Below, piece by piece: positions 25,964 through 33,945 of a stretch of DNA of 64,000 bases (positions are counted from its first letter, which is position 1; each line of letters opens with the position of its first letter). Made by a program: the position numbers and the translations under genes. Source of the stretch: Lysinibacillus contaminans (GTDB lineage Bacteria; Bacillota; Bacilli; Bacillales_A; Planococcaceae); the NCBI RefSeq assembly GCF_001278945.1, contig NZ_LGRV01000005.1:144618-208617 (forward strand), read 5' to 3'. Below the pieces are notes generated by a model, which was not told the DNA's origin, did not search any database, and was given only the letters and a program-made list of their open reading frames with translations.

Positions 25964-28070
25964 ACAAGAATACCGATTGCAAAATTTATCATGTGCTAGT
26001 TGTGCGGCGAAATTTGAGAAAAATGTAAAGGCTATTCCAGAAGTTAAAGACGCACAAGTGAATTTTGGTGCATCTAAACTAACAGTTGTTGGTGATATTA
26101 GCGTTAATCAAATTGAAGAAGCAGGTGCATTTGATGGTATTAAAGTATCGCAATCACCGAAAAGAACGATAGAAAAATCTACACCATTTTATAAAAAAAC
26201 AGAAAATATTTTAGCAAGTATTTCACTGGTTTTTGTTGTGCTTGGGTATGTATTATCCTCCGTACGAGGTGAGGTAGACACTCTAGTTATAGCGATGTTT
26301 ATCATCGCTATAGTTGTCGGTGGGATGGAAATATTTAAAACTGGTTTCCGTAACTTAGCCCATTTCGAATTTGATATGAAAACATTGATGACCATTGCCG
26401 TCATTGGTGCTGCCATTATTGGTGAGTGGGAAGAAGCGGCAGTTGTCGTATTTTTATTCGCAGTGAGTGAGGCACTTGAAGCGTATTCAATGGATAAAGC
26501 ACGTCAATCAATTCGTCAATTGATGGATATTGCGCCACCAACGGCATTGATTAAACGCGCACACGGAGAGCATTTTCATGAGATGGAACTACCGACTGAA
26601 CAAATCGAAATTGGCGATATTTTAATTGTAAAACCAGGACAAAAAATCGCGATGGACGGTGTTGTGTTAAGTGGACGATCTGCGGTGAATCAAGCTGCCA
26701 TTACTGGTGAATCGATCCCAGTCAACAAAATCACAGGCGATGAAGTATTTGCCGGTACTTTGAATGAGGAAGGTGCTCTTGAAGTACATGTCACGAAGCG
26801 TGTAGAAGATACAACGATTGCCAAAATTATTCACTTGGTAGAAGAGGCTCAGGCTGAAAAGGCACCATCTCAACAATTCGTTGACCGTTTTGCAAAATAC
26901 TATACACCTGCGATTATGATTGTGGCTTTACTTGTTGCGGTACTTCCACCGTTATTTATGGGGGACTGGCAACACTGGATTTACCAAGGTTTAGCGGTAC
27001 TCGTGGTTGGTTGTCCTTGTGCACTTGTTGTATCAACGCCAGTTGCAATTGTGACAGCTATTGGTAATGCAGCAAGGCAAGGGGTGCTTATTAAAGGCGG
27101 TATCCACTTAGAACAGCTTGGTCATATTGAAGCGGTTGCTTTCGATAAAACAGGCACGTTAACAAAAGGAAAACCAGAAGTAACAGATATTTTCACACAT
27201 AATAATATGACTGAAGAAACTGTACTACAGCTTGTAGCAGCGGTTGAAAAACAATCCCAGCATCCGCTAGCAAAAGCGATTTTAACAACACTACATGAAA
27301 AAGGCTTAACGGAGCTTGTGCCAACCGATTTCCAATCGATTACAGGGAAAGGCGCTTATGCAACGGTTGACGGGCAAAAGGTTTCTGTCGGTAGTTTGAA
27401 ATGGATTGCCACTTTAACGACTGTGGATGAAATGACAAAAGAACGAGTAAACCAACTGCAAGCGCAAGGTAAGACGGTTGTAGCGGCTGTTAGTGACGAT
27501 CAGTTAATCGGCATTATCGGAATTGCCGACCAGTTACGTGAGGAAAGTAAACATGTATTGCAAAAGCTACATGCATTAAAAGTGAAACATACTGTTATGT
27601 TAACTGGCGATGCGAAACCAACGGCAGAAGCCATTGCATCTTCTCTAGGTATGAGTGATGTAAGGGCAGGGTTACTACCAGCTGAAAAATTAACAGCAAT
27701 CAAAGAACTACGCGCCAAGTATGGAGCTGTAGCGATGGTCGGGGATGGTGTGAATGATGCACCAGCCTTAGCATCTGCCAATGTAGGTATTGCCATGGGT
27801 GGTGCGGGCACAGATGCAGCATTAGAAACCGCTGATATTGCTTTAATGGGTGATGATTTAACGAAGTTGCCATATACAATCGGTCTTAGTCGAAAAACAT
27901 TACGTATCATTAAAGAGAACATTATTTTTGCACTTGCATTAAAATTGATTGCCTTATTACTTGTGATTCCGGGTTGGTTAACACTATGGATTGCGATATT
28001 TGCAGATATGGGTGCTACGTTATTAGTGGTATTTAACTCATTACGATTGATTCGAGTACGTAACAAATGA
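25947..28070 (+). CDS. cadA: P1B-type ATPase exporting Cd/Zn/Pb (CadA)
   Basis: A 707-residue heavy-metal efflux ATPase in the membrane. It has one N-terminal HMA domain with SCASC (C16, C19), eight predicted membrane segments, the translocation motif CPC at 356-358, the phosphorylation motif DKTGT at D400, the HP motif (QSQHPLA), the hinge GDGVNDAPAL, and ends with FADMGATLLVVFNSLRL typical of the zinc/cadmium subgroup. The start overlaps cadC by 17 bases with GAAGGGA before the ATG, implying coupled translation. Confidence 0.95.
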   Translation: MTTPSKQEYRLQNLSCASCAAKFEKNVKAIPEVKDAQVNFGASKLTVVGDISVNQIEEAGAFDGIKVSQSPKRTIEKSTPFYKKTENILASISLVFVVLGYVLSSVRGEVDTLVIAMFIIAIVVGGMEIFKTGFRNLAHFEFDMKTLMTIAVIGAAIIGEWEEAAVVVFLFAVSEALEAYSMDKARQSIRQLMDIAPPTALIKRAHGEHFHEMELPTEQIEIGDILIVKPGQKIAMDGVVLSGRSAVNQAAITGESIPVNKITGDEVFAGTLNEEGALEVHVTKRVEDTTIAKIIHLVEEAQAEKAPSQQFVDRFAKYYTPAIMIVALLVAVLPPLFMGDWQHWIYQGLAVLVVGCPCALVVSTPVAIVTAIGNAARQGVLIKGGIHLEQLGHIEAVAFDKTGTLTKGKPEVTDIFTHNNMTEETVLQLVAAVEKQSQHPLAKAILTTLHEKGLTELVPTDFQSITGKGAYATVDGQKVSVGSLKWIATLTTVDEMTKERVNQLQAQGKTVVAAVSDDQLIGIIGIADQLREESKHVLQKLHALKVKHTVMLTGDAKPTAEAIASSLGMSDVRAGLLPAEKLTAIKELRAKYGAVAMVGDGVNDAPALASANVGIAMGGAGTDAALETADIALMGDDLTKLPYTIGLSRKTLRIIKENIIFALALKLIALLLVIPGWLTLWIAIFADMGATLLVVFNSLRLIRVRNK

Positions 28071-28086
28071 AAAATTGTATATGGAA

Positions 28087-28127
28087 AAGGACGACTGACT
28101 ACGGATTGTAGTGGGTCGTCTTTTTTG
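28087..28127 (+). terminator. Terminator after cadA
   Basis: GGACGAC near 28089 pairs with the GTCGTC near 28115 through an imperfect stem that includes ACTAC/GTAGT, followed by six Ts. Confidence 0.7.
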
Positions 28128-28150
28128 TAAGCAGGTGTCGCTTGCAATTC

Positions 28151-28179
28151 TTGATAAAAACGCTATTTAGGGCTATTAT
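28151..28179 (+). promoter_or_regulatory. SigA promoter of the comFB-like gene
   Basis: TTGATA at 28151-28156, a 17-base spacer and TATTAT at 28174-28179 lie about 50 bases before the gene. Confidence 0.6.
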
Positions 28180-28227
28180 GTATAAGGAACAATGTAACGA
28201 AAATTATAAACGAGGCGAAATTTATAT

Positions 28228-28527
28228 ATGTCAGAACCTATTTTTGTAAACGTTACAGAAGAAATTGTACGTGGTTTAGTAAGCTTTCTATTAAGAGGTC
28301 CAGAATATCAAACATTTTGCAAATGCCAAACTTGTGAATTTGACACAGTCGCACTTACATTAAATGCTTTGCCGAGCAAGTATGTGACGTCTATGGAATC
28401 ACGGGATGAAGCATTTATAATGATGAATACTCCAGAACATATTGAGCTAATTAACAAAGAAATTATTCATGCACTGCACGTGGTGAGTAAATTTCCTCGA
28501 CATAAAGTAGAGCCCACTTCGATTTGA
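28228..28527 (+). CDS. comFB: ComFB-family protein
   Basis: A 99-residue protein of the late competence ComFB family: an N-terminal VNVTEEIVRGLVSFLL helix, then the cysteine cluster FCKCQTCEFD, then ALTLNALPSKYVTS. In B. subtilis comFB sits in the comF operon and is not essential for transformation. The same fold occurs elsewhere as a cyclic-di-nucleotide-binding or regulatory module. Here it is alone, away from comFA and comFC. A precise role cannot be inferred. Its terminator follows at once. Confidence 0.75.
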   Translation: MSEPIFVNVTEEIVRGLVSFLLRGPEYQTFCKCQTCEFDTVALTLNALPSKYVTSMESRDEAFIMMNTPEHIELINKEIIHALHVVSKFPRHKVEPTSI

Positions 28528-28545
28528 AGTCGGCTCTTTTTATAT
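28509..28545 (+). terminator. Terminator after the comFB-like gene
   Basis: AGAGCCCACTTC (from 28510) pairs with GAAGTCGGCTCT, then five Ts. The left arm overlaps the last codons. Confidence 0.8.
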
Positions 28546-28646
28546 CAATACTGAGGATTACTGCATACCAATGTATTTTCAGTTAACTTTTAATGCATCA
28601 TTGTAGTAAACTAAAGAGTAAGAATAGGAAAGAGAGGGAATACGGT

Positions 28647-29066
28647 ATGCCAACACCAAGTATGGAAGACCACATCGAACAAATATATTTATTAATATCT
28701 AATAAAGGATATGCTCGTGTGTCTGACATTGCGGAAGCATTATCTGTTCTTCCTTCTTCTGTTACTAAAATGGTTCAAAAATTAGATAAAGATGGCTATT
28801 TAGTTTATGAAAAATATCGTGGTTTAACGCTAACCCCAAAAGGTCATAAATTGGGAAAGCGACTTGTTCAACGACATGAACTTCTAGAGCAATTTTTACG
28901 AATCATTGGTGTAGATGAAGAACGTATATATAATGATGTAGAAGGTATTGAACATCATTTGAGTTGGAATTCTATTGATCGTATTGCAGATCTTGTGCAA
29001 GTAATGGAAGAAAACCCTGATATTGCGAAAAAATTAGAGGCATCAAGATCCCAGCATAATGCGTAA
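28647..29066 (+). CDS. mntR: Manganese-responsive DtxR-family regulator MntR
   Basis: A 139-residue regulator nearly identical in pattern to B. subtilis MntR, which with Mn(II) represses manganese uptake and activates efflux genes. The N-terminal winged helix contains [11 protein letters not shown] and [18 protein letters not shown]. Expected metal ligands are all in place: D8 and E11 in MEDHIEQ, the His of RHELLEQFL, and E, E, H in [10 protein letters not shown]. The frame opens at 28593, but GAGGGA before ATG 28647 and the family N-terminus MPTPSMED fix the start. cvfB follows 30 bases downstream. Confidence 0.95.
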   Translation: MPTPSMEDHIEQIYLLISNKGYARVSDIAEALSVLPSSVTKMVQKLDKDGYLVYEKYRGLTLTPKGHKLGKRLVQRHELLEQFLRIIGVDEERIYNDVEGIEHHLSWNSIDRIADLVQVMEENPDIAKKLEASRSQHNA

Positions 29067-29096
29067 TATAAGATGTACGAGAGAAAGGAAGACACT

Positions 29097-29954
29097 ATGA
29101 ACGAATTAAAATCAGGTGAAGTTGTTACGTTAACAGTATTGGAGCAACAAACATCTAAATGGATATTAACAAATGGGGAAGTAGAACTCCCACTAAATGC
29201 GTCTGAAGTATCAGAGCCTTTAGAAGTAGGCGATCGCATAAAAGTATTTTTATTTGCAGACAGACGCGGTGATTTAGCAGCAACAACAGCTATACCGGCA
29301 TTTGCACAAGGTGAATACGGCTGGGCCCGTGTATTACGTGTGACTCGTGAAGGAGCTTTTGTCGATATTGGCACATCACGTGAAGTATTAATAATGGAAG
29401 AGGACTTACCTGCACTAGAAGAGGTATGGCCAGCAGTAGGCGACCATTTATTTATGACATTACGTACAGATCGTAATGGGGATTTATTTGGACGTTTAGC
29501 AACGGAAGAAAAAATATCTGAGCTATATGAAGGTGCATTGGAAGATATGCACAATAAAAACATTTTAGCTCGCCCGTACCGTTTACTACCAGTGGGTTCA
29601 TTCCTTTTGGGTGTAGACAAACCATACAGAATCTTTGTCCATGAATCAGAGCGAGAAGCAGAACCACGTCTAGGACAAGATGTAGAGGTACGTATTATTG
29701 ATGTAAAAGAAGACGGCTCGATGAACGGCTCACTATTACCACGTAAACATGAACGAATTACAGGTGATGCAGAGCAGATCTTGAAGTATTTACAAGAAGT
29801 TGGTGGCAAAATGCCATTCAGTGATAAATCTTCTCCAGATGAAATTCAAGAAATGTTCCATATGAGTAAGGCAGCATTTAAACGTGCACTTGGTACACTG
29901 ATGAAAGCCGGGAAAATTAAACAACAAGACGGTTGGACAGAAGAAATCAAATAG
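29097..29954 (+). CDS. cvfB: CvfB-family RNA-binding protein with S1 domains
   Basis: About 285 residues in the CvfB (YitL) layout: repeated S1-like barrels (GEVVTLTV, then GEYGWARVLRVTREGAFVDIG, then a degenerate third) and a C-terminal winged helix (MSKAAFKRALGTLMKAGKI). CvfB binds RNA and is linked to virulence and exoenzyme regulation in staphylococci; the role in Bacilli is poorly defined. AGAAAGGAAG precedes ATG 29097; the frame opens earlier at 29073. It may be co-transcribed with mntR. Confidence 0.9.
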   Translation: MNELKSGEVVTLTVLEQQTSKWILTNGEVELPLNASEVSEPLEVGDRIKVFLFADRRGDLAATTAIPAFAQGEYGWARVLRVTREGAFVDIGTSREVLIMEEDLPALEEVWPAVGDHLFMTLRTDRNGDLFGRLATEEKISELYEGALEDMHNKNILARPYRLLPVGSFLLGVDKPYRIFVHESEREAEPRLGQDVEVRIIDVKEDGSMNGSLLPRKHERITGDAEQILKYLQEVGGKMPFSDKSSPDEIQEMFHMSKAAFKRALGTLMKAGKIKQQDGWTEEIK

Positions 29955-29963
29955 TATCACACA

Positions 29964-30018
29964 AAATGACGCGGAATGAGGCATGGAAACTGACATGAAA
30001 CCTTCCCGTCATTTTTTC
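29964..30018 (+). terminator. Probable terminator after cvfB
   Basis: AAATGACGCGG pairs with CCGTCATTT across an imperfect middle, followed by six Ts near 30012. Confidence 0.6.
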
Positions 30019-30104
30019 GTACTAATAACTGTATAGTGGTGTAAGCAATCGGAGCTGGGTGATTTGCAAAGTAGGGAATCATAAAAAGCGAAAGGGGTAA
30101 CAAC

Positions 30105-31016
30105 ATGAAAACAAAATGGTTGAAGATGATAGCGGTAGTCGTATTAGCATTAGGTGTGATGGCACCGGCTACAGGATTTGCTGCGGATAATAGCAAAAAG
30201 GCAATTGATGAAAAGCTTGGCGTACCTATCGTTGTGTACGGAGCAAACTTATCTGAGGTTGAAAAAGAATCTGTAAAGAAATCTTTGACAGTGGACGAAG
30301 AACCTGAAATTGAAGAAATTACAGTATCAGGACAAGACTTAGTAAAATACATTAAAGATAGTAATTCAAGCTCACGTATGTACTCATCTGCGAAAATTAC
30401 GCGTAAAGATGCTGGGAAAGGCTTAGTCATTGAAATTGTCACACCAGAAAACATTACACAAGTAACAGCTGAGATGTATGCCAATGCAATGCTAACAGCA
30501 GGTATTGAGGATGCAACCGTACAAGTAGCAGCACCTAAAGCAGTAACAGGCCACTCGGCGCTTGTTGGAATATATAAAGCTTATGAAGTAACAACTGGTG
30601 AAACGCTTGATATTGAGCGTACAGACGTTGCAAATGAAGAGCTATCTGTAGCGACTTCTATTGCTGAATCATCAGGTGTAGATGATGCTAAAGTCGCAGA
30701 ACTATTAACAGAAATAAAAAAAGAGATAGCTGAGTTGAATCCAGCAACTCGTGAAGAAGTACAACAAATTGTAGAAAATCAATTAAGTAAATTAGAAATT
30801 AATTTAAGTGAACAAGACCATCAATTGTTAGTCGACCTTATGGACAAAATTAGCAAACTAGATATTGATTTTAGTAAATGGTCTGAGCAATTAAATGATA
30901 TTAGTAATACATTACAAGAAAAATTCGGTGCGCTGATGGAGGATGAAGGTTTCTGGGCGGGAGTAAAAAACTTTTTTGCCAATTTAAAAGAATCGATTTC
31001 TACATGGTTTAACTGA
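30105..31016 (+). CDS. Secreted DUF1002-family protein
   Basis: A 303-residue protein with a signal peptide (MKTKWLKMIAVVVLALGVM, cleavage likely after ATGFAA) followed by the DUF1002 domain: KLGVPIVVYGANLSEVEKESVKKSL, DLVKYIKDSN, MYSSAKI, LTAGIEDATVQVAAPKAVTGHSALVG, and a helical C-terminal part ending FFANLKESISTWFN. The domain is common in spore-forming Bacillota and uncharacterised. AAAGGGG precedes the ATG. It is monocistronic with a strong terminator. Confidence 0.85.
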   Translation: MKTKWLKMIAVVVLALGVMAPATGFAADNSKKAIDEKLGVPIVVYGANLSEVEKESVKKSLTVDEEPEIEEITVSGQDLVKYIKDSNSSSRMYSSAKITRKDAGKGLVIEIVTPENITQVTAEMYANAMLTAGIEDATVQVAAPKAVTGHSALVGIYKAYEVTTGETLDIERTDVANEELSVATSIAESSGVDDAKVAELLTEIKKEIAELNPATREEVQQIVENQLSKLEINLSEQDHQLLVDLMDKISKLDIDFSKWSEQLNDISNTLQEKFGALMEDEGFWAGVKNFFANLKESISTWFN

Positions 31017-31022
31017 TGATGT

Positions 31023-31060
31023 AAAAGCTTACTGTTGCAATGGCAGTAAGCTTTTAGTTT
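31023..31060 (+). terminator. Terminator after the DUF1002 gene
   Basis: AAAAGCTTACTG (31023-31034) pairs perfectly with CAGTAAGCTTTT (31044-31055), followed by a T-rich stretch. Confidence 0.88.
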
Positions 31061-31159
31061 TATCTAAGGAAACGTCAGGAGATTGAAGCAAAATGGAGAC
31101 CGCTTTCTTTGTAAAATGGAAAATCTCTATGTTACTATGAGAAAAAGGAGTGGTGATAT

Positions 31160-31441
31160 ATGGAATTTCAATTACAAGAGCAAGGGGCCAATAAATTTGC
31201 ATTTGTAGGAGAGCAAAACGGTGAACGTTTAGCGGAAATCTCGTGGGTACAGCAAGGTGAAGTGATGGTAATGGACCATACGGTTGTATCAGATAAGCTT
31301 CGCGGTCAAGGGGTAGCGAAGAAGTTATTAGACCGTGCTGCAGATTATGCACGTGAAAATCACTACAAAATGCAAGCGGTTTGTACGTATGTAGTCGCTG
31401 CTTTTGAAAAGTCTGATGCATATGATGATGTAAAACAATAA
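31160..31441 (+). CDS. Minimal GNAT-like acetyltransferase (YjdJ type)
   Basis: A 93-residue short GNAT domain of the YjdJ/GCN5-related small family: AEISWVQQGEVMVMDHTVVSDKLRGQGVAKKLLDRAADYARE holds the acetyl-CoA loop RGQGVA, and the domain ends with the conserved CTYVVAAFEK segment. The substrate is unknown. AAAAAGGAGTGG precedes the ATG. A hairpin follows the stop. Confidence 0.85.
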   Translation: MEFQLQEQGANKFAFVGEQNGERLAEISWVQQGEVMVMDHTVVSDKLRGQGVAKKLLDRAADYARENHYKMQAVCTYVVAAFEKSDAYDDVKQ

Positions 31442-31449
31442 AAAAATAA

Positions 31450-31495
31450 GGCAATCCTCCATTAGCTCTTTGCTGATGTGTGGATTGCCCTTTTA
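31450..31495 (+). terminator. Terminator after the yjdJ-type gene
   Basis: GGCAATCC (31450-31457) pairs with GGATTGCC (31482-31489) and is followed by TTTT. Confidence 0.65.
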
Positions 31496-31524
31496 ATTTT
31501 TACAGCCATAATCCGTTACTCTCC

Positions 31525-31626
31525 TTAAAGTTGAATGACACCGTAAAAAAGCAGGGTTAAGAAAGTTGCCCCTCCGATTAATGAAGCCATATCTACCCAA
31601 TCATATGTTACATCTACATCTTTCAT
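31525..31626 (-). CDS. Putative 33-codon membrane miniprotein
   Basis: On the minus strand ATG at 31626 opens a frame of about 32 residues, MKDVDVTYDWVDMASLIGGA followed by TFLTLFYGVIQL, with an acidic head and a hydrophobic tail long enough for one membrane pass. GGATGGTGG stands about six bases before the ATG and a TATAAT-like box lies some 25 bases further up. It is too short for normal gene finders. The evidence is RBS, composition and position only. Confidence 0.4.
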   Translation of the reverse strand: MKDVDVTYDWVDMASLIGGATFLTLLFYGVIQL

Positions 31627-31769
31627 AATAGCCACCATCCTATCAATTATAATATTTCATTATTTCCCTTAGAACTTTAAATATAATCATAAATAATTAC
31701 AATTTTATAATAATTGACGAAAACAATATTAGAATTGTGCGATAATATCGATTAGGAGAGTGATATATA

Positions 31770-32219
31770 ATGTCTTGGAAAATTCAAACTTATGATGAAT
31801 TAACGAAAGAAGAGCTGTATAAAATTATTCAACTACGAGTAAATGTGTTTATTGTGGAACAACAAACATGCTATGAGGATTTGGATGATCACGATCAAAA
31901 CTCCATACATTTATCATATGCTAAAGATGGAAAATTATTCGCATATACACGCTTATTACCGCCAGGAGAAAAATTCGAAATGGCTTCTTTAGGACGTGTT
32001 ATTACGAGTCAGGAGACACGTGGAACAGGGCTGGGTAGAGAAATGATTCAACTAGCACTAGATACAATTGAAAAAGAATGGCCAGGGTCCGAAGTGTTTA
32101 TTCAGGCGCAAGAATATTTAAAGGGCTTTTACGGATCATTTGGTTTTGAACCAGTATCAGAACCTTATATGTACGATAGTTTGCCACATAGGGACATGCT
32201 GTATAAACCGAAGAAGTAA
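31770..32219 (+). CDS. elaA: ElaA-type GNAT acetyltransferase
   Basis: A 149-residue GNAT protein of the ElaA family: WKIQTYDELTKEELYKIIQLRVNVFIVEQQTCYEDLD is the ElaA N-terminus, then RLLPPGEKFEMASLGRVITSQETRGTGLGREMI with the acetyl-CoA loop, and FYGSFGFEPVSEPYMYDSLPHRDM at the end. The acceptor substrate is not known. AGGAGAGTG precedes the ATG. Confidence 0.88.
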   Translation: MSWKIQTYDELTKEELYKIIQLRVNVFIVEQQTCYEDLDDHDQNSIHLSYAKDGKLFAYTRLLPPGEKFEMASLGRVITSQETRGTGLGREMIQLALDTIEKEWPGSEVFIQAQEYLKGFYGSFGFEPVSEPYMYDSLPHRDMLYKPKK

Positions 32220-32292
32220 GGTTTAACTTTCTAATAAATAGGGAAAAGCTATTTTATAAGGCGTATTTCTATATTTTTAGGAGGGATTTAGG

Positions 32293-32598
32293 ATGGCAAA
32301 AGGTAAAGGAATTGTACTTGCGGGATTAGCGGGATTTGCTGCTTCTTTTTTGAGTAAAAAGGAAAATCGCGAAAAGACACTTGAAATATTTAATAATGCA
32401 AAATGTAAATTAGAATCTTATTTGAATACATCAAAAGTTGATATGGATTCAAACATTGCTGAACGTGTAACTACTGAAGTCGCTACTGAGGCTGGGACAA
32501 CATCGACAAAAATTGCATCAAATGAAATGGTTGCTGAGGGCGGTGGCCATACGGCTGTTCATTTCTATAACGAAGAGATTCAGGCAAAAGAAAAATAA
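32293..32598 (+). CDS. Small YtxH-like protein of unknown function
   Basis: A 101-residue protein. Residues 5-20 form a glycine/alanine-rich hydrophobic segment (GIVLAGLAGFAASFLS) followed by a basic amphipathic helix (KKENREKTLEIFNNAKCKLESYL), as in YtxH/gas-vesicle-like small membrane proteins. The rest is Thr/Glu-rich and ends GGGHTAVHFYNEEIQAKEK. AGGAGGG precedes the ATG. I do not recognise the family with certainty. Confidence 0.6.
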   Translation: MAKGKGIVLAGLAGFAASFLSKKENREKTLEIFNNAKCKLESYLNTSKVDMDSNIAERVTTEVATEAGTTSTKIASNEMVAEGGGHTAVHFYNEEIQAKEK

Positions 32599-32599
32599 A

Positions 32600-32635
32600 C
32601 AAAAACCTTCTCATTTAACCGTGAGAAGGTTTTTG
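32600..32635. terminator. Bidirectional terminator
   Basis: CAAAAACCTTCTCA (32600-32613) pairs perfectly with TGAGAAGGTTTTTG (32622-32635). It can serve both the gene to the left and the convergent MFS gene to the right. Confidence 0.85.
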
Positions 32636-32686
32636 TGGTTGTCTTTTGACGTTATAAGGATGACCTTTTGTAGAGAATAAGAAATT

Positions 32687-33835
32687 TTAAATACTTTGAG
32701 AGATTTTATTTTTGTTTGGAATAATTGTTAAGCAAGCAAAGCAAAGCAGCACAATTCCTGTAAAGATAAAGCCACTTGTAGTGTCGAGAGATAGCCAACC
32801 AAGTAATGATGAACCAAGAACCACACCTAAAGAGAAGAATGCATAGAAATAACCATATGCCTTGCCGCGAATTTCAACTGTTGTTGAGTCGATTAATAGT
32901 GAATTGACGGAAGGGAATAAAAATCCGAATCCACAACCATAGCAAATCATTGCTAGATATAACAATGTGCTAGAGTCTGCCTGGCTAATAAGTATCTGAC
33001 TAATACCCATTAAACTAATTCCTAAGGCGAGTGTTTTAATGGGTGCCACTTTATCGAATATTCGATTTGTCGGTAGGATGAAAACAAGTACTGCAACAAT
33101 GCCAAATGCACTCATTAGCGTTCCACTTAAGCGAGAATCAAAGCCTAAAGACTGTACTTTCAATGGTAGTAAATAGGCAATTACACCTTGAGAAAACATT
33201 AAGAAGAAAGCACCCGAAAATGCTTTTAATGTACCAGTATTATTGAAGAAAACACTAATAGGTACATGTTTACTAGAAGTAGTTTCTTCTTTTTTAGCTC
33301 TAGTCGAGTTTAATAAAAAGAAAGCGAGAATCCCTAAAATTAGCATAAAGCTAGCAGTCACGTTAAATACAAAAGGTACGCTTGTACGACTTGCTAAAAT
33401 ACCACTAAAAGCGGGACCGATAATAGCTGCAATACCAACGAATGCACCGGAAATCGCACTACCTTTACCACGCTTTTCTTGTTCCGTAGCATTTGCCAAA
33501 AACGTAAAGGCAGCTGGGACGATAAAGCCTGCTACTAAGCCATGTAAAAAACGCACGATAAGTAGAAAAATAGGATCTTCTACTAAATTGTAAAAAGTTA
33601 AAGAGATACCGGTTGTTAGTAGCCCAATAATTAATATAACAAATGGTCCTTTACGATCGGTTAAAAACCCAGAAATAATATTTCCGAATGTGTTAGAGAG
33701 GGAGTACATTCCGACTGCTAACCCTGTTAAAAAGGCAGATGCCCCTAAAGATTCTGCATACGTACTCATAACAGGAAGTTGTGTAAATAAATCAAAAAAA
33801 GAAAAGAATATAATTACATAGATAAATGCCTTCAT
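32687..33835 (-). CDS. MFS transporter, drug/metabolite type
   Basis: A 382-residue major facilitator with 12 predicted membrane segments. The first inter-helix loop is GFLTDRKGPFVI (motif A, D-x4-G) and VRFLHGLVAGFIVPAAFTFLAN is the arginine-bearing segment four, like DHA1 drug exporters. No substrate can be assigned. GGAGGAATT precedes the ATG. Not in an operon. Confidence 0.8.
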   Translation of the reverse strand: MKAFIYVIIFFSFFDLFTQLPVMSTYAESLGASAFLTGLAVGMYSLSNTFGNIISGFLTDRKGPFVILIIGLLTTGISLTFYNLVEDPIFLLIVRFLHGLVAGFIVPAAFTFLANATEQEKRGKGSAISGAFVGIAAIIGPAFSGILASRTSVPFVFNVTASFMLILGILAFFLLNSTRAKKEETTSSKHVPISVFFNNTGTLKAFSGAFFLMFSQGVIAYLLPLKVQSLGFDSRLSGTLMSAFGIVAVLVFILPTNRIFDKVAPIKTLALGISLMGISQILISQADSSTLLYLAMICYGCGFGFLFPSVNSLLIDSTTVEIRGKAYGYFYAFFSLGVVLGSSLLGWLSLDTTSGFIFTGIVLLCFACLTIIPNKNKISQSI

Positions 33836-33889
33836 AATTCCTCCAAAAAATATTACGCCATAATGGTTCTATTATAGCATTTTCGACAA

Positions 33890-33934
33890 AAAAAGACCGC
33901 TTGATAGGTCTAAAAGAACATATCAAACGGTCTT
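33890..33934 (-). terminator. Terminator of the CoA-transferase gene
   Basis: AAGACCGCTTGATA near 33893-33906 pairs with TATCAAACGGTCTT (33921-33934). On the minus strand it follows the stop and ends in seven Ts. Confidence 0.8.
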
Positions 33935-33945
33935 GCATATAGAAA

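Noticed and set aside
25947..28070. CadA as a copper ATPase
   Set aside because: The ArsR-type CadC partner, the operators and the FADMGATLLVVFNSLRL end mark the Cd/Zn/Pb subgroup.
27500..28147. Minus-strand 215-codon frame opposite cadA
   Set aside because: Antisense to the conserved hinge and C-terminal segments of cadA; long only because of codon bias.
28955..29809. Minus-strand 284-codon frame opposite mntR and cvfB
   Set aside because: It crosses two well-supported genes and has a Ser/Arg-rich non-protein-like composition.
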